This document shows, piece by piece, positions 60,787 to 64,000 of a stretch of DNA of 64,000 nt (position 1 is its first letter; each line of letters begins with the position of its first letter). The stretch is from Nocardioides panzhihuensis (lineage in GTDB: Bacteria > Actinomycetota > Actinomycetes > Propionibacteriales > Nocardioidaceae). A program made the position numbers and the translations under genes. The stretch is from contig NZ_JACBZR010000001.1 of NCBI RefSeq assembly GCF_013408335.1, forward strand, positions 1,550,001-1,614,000, given 5' to 3'. The notes below the pieces were generated by a model, which made no database searches, was not told the DNA's origin, and saw only the letters and a program-made list of their open reading frames with translations.

Positions 60787-61989
60787 GTGACCTCCCGAAT
60801 CCAGTCCCGCCCCGAGTCCTCGTCGTCGAAAACAGCCGTACGGTCGACGGTGTGGCTGTTTGTCGCGGTCCTGCTGGTGGCAGCGAACCTGCGTGGCGGC
60901 ATCACGTCCCTCGGTGCCCTGCTCGACAGCCTCGACGGGCTCTCGGCCGGCACCAAGTCCTTCCTGACCTCGCTGCCCGTGCTGTGCTTCGCAGTCGTCG
61001 GCGCGACCGGCATGACGCTCGCCCGCCGGCTCGGCGTTCATCGCGGCATCGGGGTCGCGCTCGGTCTGCTGGTGGCCGGGCTGCTGGTCCGGGTGGTCGG
61101 TGACCCCTGGCTCCTGCTCGTCGGCACGTTCGTCGCGTGTGCCGGCATCGCCCTCGCCAACGTGCTGCTCCCGGCCGTGGTCAAGGAAGGCTTCCCGAAC
61201 CGCGTCGGAACGGTCACCGGCGCCTACAGCGCGGTGATGTCGCTCGGCGCGGCGTCCGCTGCCGGCGTCACCGTGCCGATCGCGAACGCGGCCGGAAGCT
61301 GGCGGGTCGGCCTCGGCGTCTGGGCTCTGCTCGCCGTCGTGGCCCTGGTCGCGTGGCTGCCCTATCTCCGCGAACGCGAGGTACGCAGCGGTGGCCGGGC
61401 CCGGGTCTCGTTGTGGCGGGAGCCGGTGGCGTGGGCCGTGACGCTCCTCTTCGGCACCCAGTCCCTGTTCGCGTACGTCGTGATGAGCTGGCTGCCGAGC
61501 ATCTATGCCGACGCCGGCTTCGGGCACGCGACGGCAGGGCTGCTGCTCGCGGTGAGCATCCTGGTCGGCGTACCGGTGTACTTCCTGGCGCCCACGCTTG
61601 CGATCCGCGCCTCGTCGCAGGGCCACCTGATCGCCGTCCTGACCGGGCTGCTGGCGGTCGGATTCGCGGGCCTGCTACTCGCTCCCGTCGCAGGCGCCTG
61701 GCTCTGGGCGGTGCTGCTCGGCGTGGGCGGTGCGGTCTTCCCGGTCACCCTGACCCTGTTCAGCATCCGCACCGCGACCACCGCCGGCACCACCGCGCTC
61801 TCCTCGATGGCGCAGAGCATCGGCTACCTGTTCGCAGCCGGCGGCGCGTTCGTCGTCGGGCTGCTGCACGAGTCCACCGGCTCGTGGTCGGTCCCGATCT
61901 CACTCCTGCTGGGCCTCGCGGTCGTCCAGGTCTGCGCCGGGTACGTCGCGGGTCGTCCGGTCGTCATCGGAGCCCGGGCCGAGGACTGA
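60787..61989 (+). CDS. MFS transporter, CynX/NimT type
   Basis: 400 aa with 12 TM helices. VAVLLVAANLRGGITSLGAL is the first-helix signature of the CynX/NimT (cyanate/2-nitroimidazole) MFS group; also LPVLCFAVVGATGMTLARRL and LLPAVVKEGFPNRVGTVTGA. GTG 60787 chosen; ATG 60766 is an alternative, possibly leaderless. The longer open frame running back to 60034 is antisense to the regulator. Substrate unknown. Confidence 0.9.
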   Translation: MTSRIQSRPESSSSKTAVRSTVWLFVAVLLVAANLRGGITSLGALLDSLDGLSAGTKSFLTSLPVLCFAVVGATGMTLARRLGVHRGIGVALGLLVAGLLVRVVGDPWLLLVGTFVACAGIALANVLLPAVVKEGFPNRVGTVTGAYSAVMSLGAASAAGVTVPIANAAGSWRVGLGVWALLAVVALVAWLPYLREREVRSGGRARVSLWREPVAWAVTLLFGTQSLFAYVVMSWLPSIYADAGFGHATAGLLLAVSILVGVPVYFLAPTLAIRASSQGHLIAVLTGLLAVGFAGLLLAPVAGAWLWAVLLGVGGAVFPVTLTLFSIRTATTAGTTALSSMAQSIGYLFAAGGAFVVGLLHESTGSWSVPISLLLGLAVVQVCAGYVAGRPVVIGARAED

Positions 61990-62062
61990 GCCATCGGATT
62001 CGAGGCGGCCGACACGGCTGTTCCTCAGGCGCGCACCCCGACGATCGGCGATACTGCGGGGC

Positions 62063-62668
62063 ATGACCGCAGCCGCCGAGAGACCGGATCGAGTCGGACT
62101 GTCCGTCGTGGCGGCGGTCATCGTCATCGCGGCCGAGATCGCGCGTCTGGTGGTCCTGAGCCAGATCCGCTGGGAGATCGGCTACCCCGGGGAGTTCGCG
62201 GTCGAGGGCGTGCTGTTCACGCTGGTCTACCTGACGTACGCGGCGGTGCTGGTCTGGCGCGGGCGGAGCCTCGTACGCAAGCTCACCGCACCGCTCCTGC
62301 TGGTCCCGGGTTGGCTCTACGCCTGCTACTGGCTGGTCGCCGCCTTCCTCCAGGCGCGGGGCTCGTTCGAGCTGCCGCACGGCGAATGGTTGCTGTGGGT
62401 GGTCCGCTTCCTCGTCGTGTTCATCACGGTGTGCCTGGTGGCCGCGTGGGGCGTTGCTCGGCGCAGAGGCTTCCTGTGGCTGATCGGTCTGATCGTGCCG
62501 GTCGTGCTGACGATCGCCTGGCTGAAGTGGTCGTGGCGTCTCTACGAGGCGATCGCCGGTGAGATCTTCGTGTACGACCTGGTGGCGGCCGTCCCGACCG
62601 TGGTCATCACGCTGCTCGGCTGCCTCGCCTGCTGGGGCGTCGAGGCGTTGACCCGCAGGCGGGCCTGA
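62063..62668 (+). CDS. hypothetical polytopic membrane protein
   Basis: 201 aa. Five or six TM helices: GLSVVAAVIVIAAEIARLVV, VEGVLFTLVYLTYAAVLVW, LTAPLLLVPGWLYACYWLVA, LLWVVRFLVVFITVCLVAAW, WLIGLIVPVVLTIAW and VAAVPTVVITLLGCLACWG. Unrecognised family. Same strand as the MFS gene but 73 bp away. Confidence 0.75.
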   Translation: MTAAAERPDRVGLSVVAAVIVIAAEIARLVVLSQIRWEIGYPGEFAVEGVLFTLVYLTYAAVLVWRGRSLVRKLTAPLLLVPGWLYACYWLVAAFLQARGSFELPHGEWLLWVVRFLVVFITVCLVAAWGVARRRGFLWLIGLIVPVVLTIAWLKWSWRLYEAIAGEIFVYDLVAAVPTVVITLLGCLACWGVEALTRRRA

Positions 62669-62670
62669 GG

Positions 62671-63324
62671 TCAGGGTCGTACGCCGGAGTTCTTTGCGTC
62701 CTTCGGCAGGGAAGGGTCGATCGGGGTGACCCGGACGCCGAGTGCGGAGTGGGCGTAGCTGGCCAGCTGCTGCTCGGCCCGATCCAGGGTCAGGGACGAG
62801 TTGTGGGCGAGCAGGTGGAGGCCGAAGGCGTCCTCGAGGGCCACGAAGTTGCGGGCGATCGCCTCGGCCGAGTCGGTGAGCGTGAAGACGTCTGTCGCGC
62901 GGCCGACCTCGAGCACTGCGGTGTAGAGCGAGACCTCGCGGTCGAAGAGCAGTGTCATCAGCGTCGCGTGCATCGGGCTGCGGCTCGCGTTGACCGAGAT
63001 CTCATCGAGGACCTGGCTCAGTAAGAGGTCCTCACCTCGGGGAAGGCCCGAGTACATCAGGCGTCCGAGCTTCGCGGTGGGGGACAGGTCGCCCTCGATC
63101 GCCCGCTGCCGGGACCAGTAGTAGCGGTCGGTCGCGGCCTGGTGGGCGGCCTCGATGAGGCCGTCGAGCTCGGGGTAGTAGTAGGCGATCAGGCGCGGTG
63201 AGATGCCGGCCTCGGCGGCGATGTTCTTCATCGTGGCGCCGGCCAAGCCGTGGGTGGCGATCACGGTCAGCGTTGCCGCGGTCAGATGTTCGCGCCGAGC
63301 GGCCTGGTCCTTGCGTCGAGCCAT
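62671..63324 (-). CDS. TetR-family transcriptional regulator
   Basis: 217 aa from ATG 63324 (63354 is an alternative). HTH: REHLTAATLTVIATHGLAGA then TMKNIAAEAGISPRLIAYYY. The helical sensor domain includes LDEISVNASRSPMHATLMTL. It is divergent from the aldehyde dehydrogenase gene, whose promoter region has an 18-bp inverted repeat, so it is the likely repressor of that gene. Confidence 0.92.
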   Translation of the reverse strand: MARRKDQAARREHLTAATLTVIATHGLAGATMKNIAAEAGISPRLIAYYYPELDGLIEAAHQAATDRYYWSRQRAIEGDLSPTAKLGRLMYSGLPRGEDLLLSQVLDEISVNASRSPMHATLMTLLFDREVSLYTAVLEVGRATDVFTLTDSAEAIARNFVALEDAFGLHLLAHNSSLTLDRAEQQLASYAHSALGVRVTPIDPSLPKDAKNSGVRP

Positions 63325-63364
63325 GCTCAACCGTAACGCCTGTGTGAAATCCATGGGCGGACGA

Positions 63365-63409
63365 TTGACAACCGGTGTGGCGAGGCTCATATTTGCGGTC
63401 AAGCGCAAA
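63365..63409 (+). promoter_or_regulatory. promoter and probable TetR operator upstream of the aldehyde dehydrogenase
   Basis: -35 TTGACA (63365-63370), 17-bp spacer, -10 CATATT (63388-63393). Directly after it, TTTGCG and CGCAAA flank GTCAAG (63392-63409), a perfect 6-bp inverted repeat overlapping the start of transcription. Confidence 0.65.
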
Positions 63410-63423
63410 GAAAGGAATTGCTT

Positions 63424-64000
63424 GTGCGTACTCACCAGGACTGGCTCGATACCGCCGCCGAGGCCCGCCTCCGGACGCGTCCGTTCGTCGGCGGTCGTTC
63501 CATCGACATCGCGGAGGGCTCCTTCGAGAACTGCAACCCCGCGTCCGGCGCCTTGCTCGCAGAGGTCGCCGACGCGGGCGAGGCCGGTGTCGACGCCGCC
63601 GTGCGGGCGGCACGGGCCGCGTACGACGACGGCGGCTGGTCGCGGGCGGGGGTGGCCTTCCGCCGCGAGCGGATGCTCCGCTTCGCCGACCTCCTCGCCG
63701 ACCATGCCGCCGAGCTGGCGGTGCTGGACTCGCTCGACATGGGCAAGCGGGTCGTGGACGCCTACGACCTCGACCTGCCGTTCTCGGCGAACCTGTTTCG
63801 CTACTACGCCGAGGCGATCGACAAGATCAACGACGAGGTCGCCCCGACCCCGCCAGGCACTCTCGGCCTGATCCGCCGCGTCCCGCTCGGCGTCGTCGGC
63901 GCGGTCGTGCCGTGGAACTACCCGGTCGACATGCTCGCCTGGAAGGTCGCTCCCGCGATGGCCGCGGGCAACAGCGTCGTCCTCAAGCCCGCCGAGCAGT
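63424..64000 (+). CDS. aldehyde dehydrogenase family protein (3' end outside window)
   Basis: GTG at 63424 with AAAGGAA 7 nt upstream. The protein begins VRTHQDWLDTAAEARLRTRP; FVGGRSIDIAEGSFENCNPA and LIRRVPLGVVGAVVPWNYPV are ALDH blocks (P-W-N-Y-P with the Asn of the oxyanion region), then AWKVAPAMAAGNSVVLKPAE. The frame is open to base 64000, about 192 codons, before the catalytic Cys region. Resembles the PuuC/betaine-aldehyde type. Controlled probably by the divergent TetR gene. Confidence 0.9.
   Translation, partial: MRTHQDWLDTAAEARLRTRPFVGGRSIDIAEGSFENCNPASGALLAEVADAGEAGVDAAVRAARAAYDDGGWSRAGVAFRRERMLRFADLLADHAAELAVLDSLDMGKRVVDAYDLDLPFSANLFRYYAEAIDKINDEVAPTPPGTLGLIRRVPLGVVGAVVPWNYPVDMLAWKVAPAMAAGNSVVLKPAEQ

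Noticed and set aside
1..64000. CRISPR array or transposase-type insertion sequence
   Set aside because: No regularly spaced repeats and no transposase motif were seen; the only mobile gene recognised is the tyrosine integrase and its remnant.

Overview
This 64 kb window is high-GC actinobacterial DNA. The gene content (F420-type oxidoreductases, many GTG starts, a frequent GTACG codon context, MMPL transporter, NarL-type two-component pair) suggests a Nocardioides-like member of the Propionibacteriales. That assignment is an inference from style, not from a marker gene.

Layout. 1-4.5 kb: a 4-hydroxyproline catabolic cluster (epimerase cut by the window edge, three D-hydroxyproline dehydrogenase-type subunits, a GntR regulator); the first FAD subunit carries a one-base frameshift in a C6 run. 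4.5-7.6 kb: a small secreted protein and the DEAH helicase HrpB. 7.6-10.1 kb: a Ro60 (TROVE) ribonucleoprotein locus. Three tandem Y RNA-like genes precede rsr; each is closed by a perfect or near-perfect terminal stem of 9-18 bp and shares a conserved internal motif. The first carries a circularly permuted, almost canonical tRNA mimic. A further degenerate tRNA-like element lies upstream, and the third Y RNA sits in the rsr leader. This is the most interesting system in the window. 10.3-17.4 kb: MMPL transporter, sensor kinase and response regulator, and a metallophosphoesterase-membrane fusion.

17.5-36.9 kb is accessory DNA: a frameshifted membrane protein, a phage-like SNF2 helicase, a 1031-aa protein with a nuclease-like N-terminus, a tyrosine integrase, a DUF4365 nuclease-like protein with HEAT-like repeats, a remnant of a second integrase, a 1416-aa YobI-type membrane P-loop NTPase, and a convergent pair made of a possible dual-OB protein and DUF488. 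It looks like a defence or mobile island.

37-49 kb is mixed chromosomal DNA: MmcQ/YjbR proteins, a secreted matrixin-like protease with a lipoprotein, two F420-type enzymes, an XRE regulator broken by an amber codon, TetR, NUDIX, AraC, SnoaL-like and MerR genes, ilvD, and a PQQ-propeller lipoprotein. 49-60 kb is a galactoside/GalNAc-type glycan module: GH35 beta-galactosidase, DeoR regulator, SIS isomerase, ROK kinase, tagatose-6-phosphate-type kinase, class II aldolase, and a secreted GH31 enzyme with a ricin-type lectin domain. Between the aldolase and GH31 lie an internally deleted oxidoreductase and a second copy of the aldolase 3' end. 60-64 kb: GntR/MFS pair, a membrane protein, TetR, and an aldehyde dehydrogenase cut by the window end.
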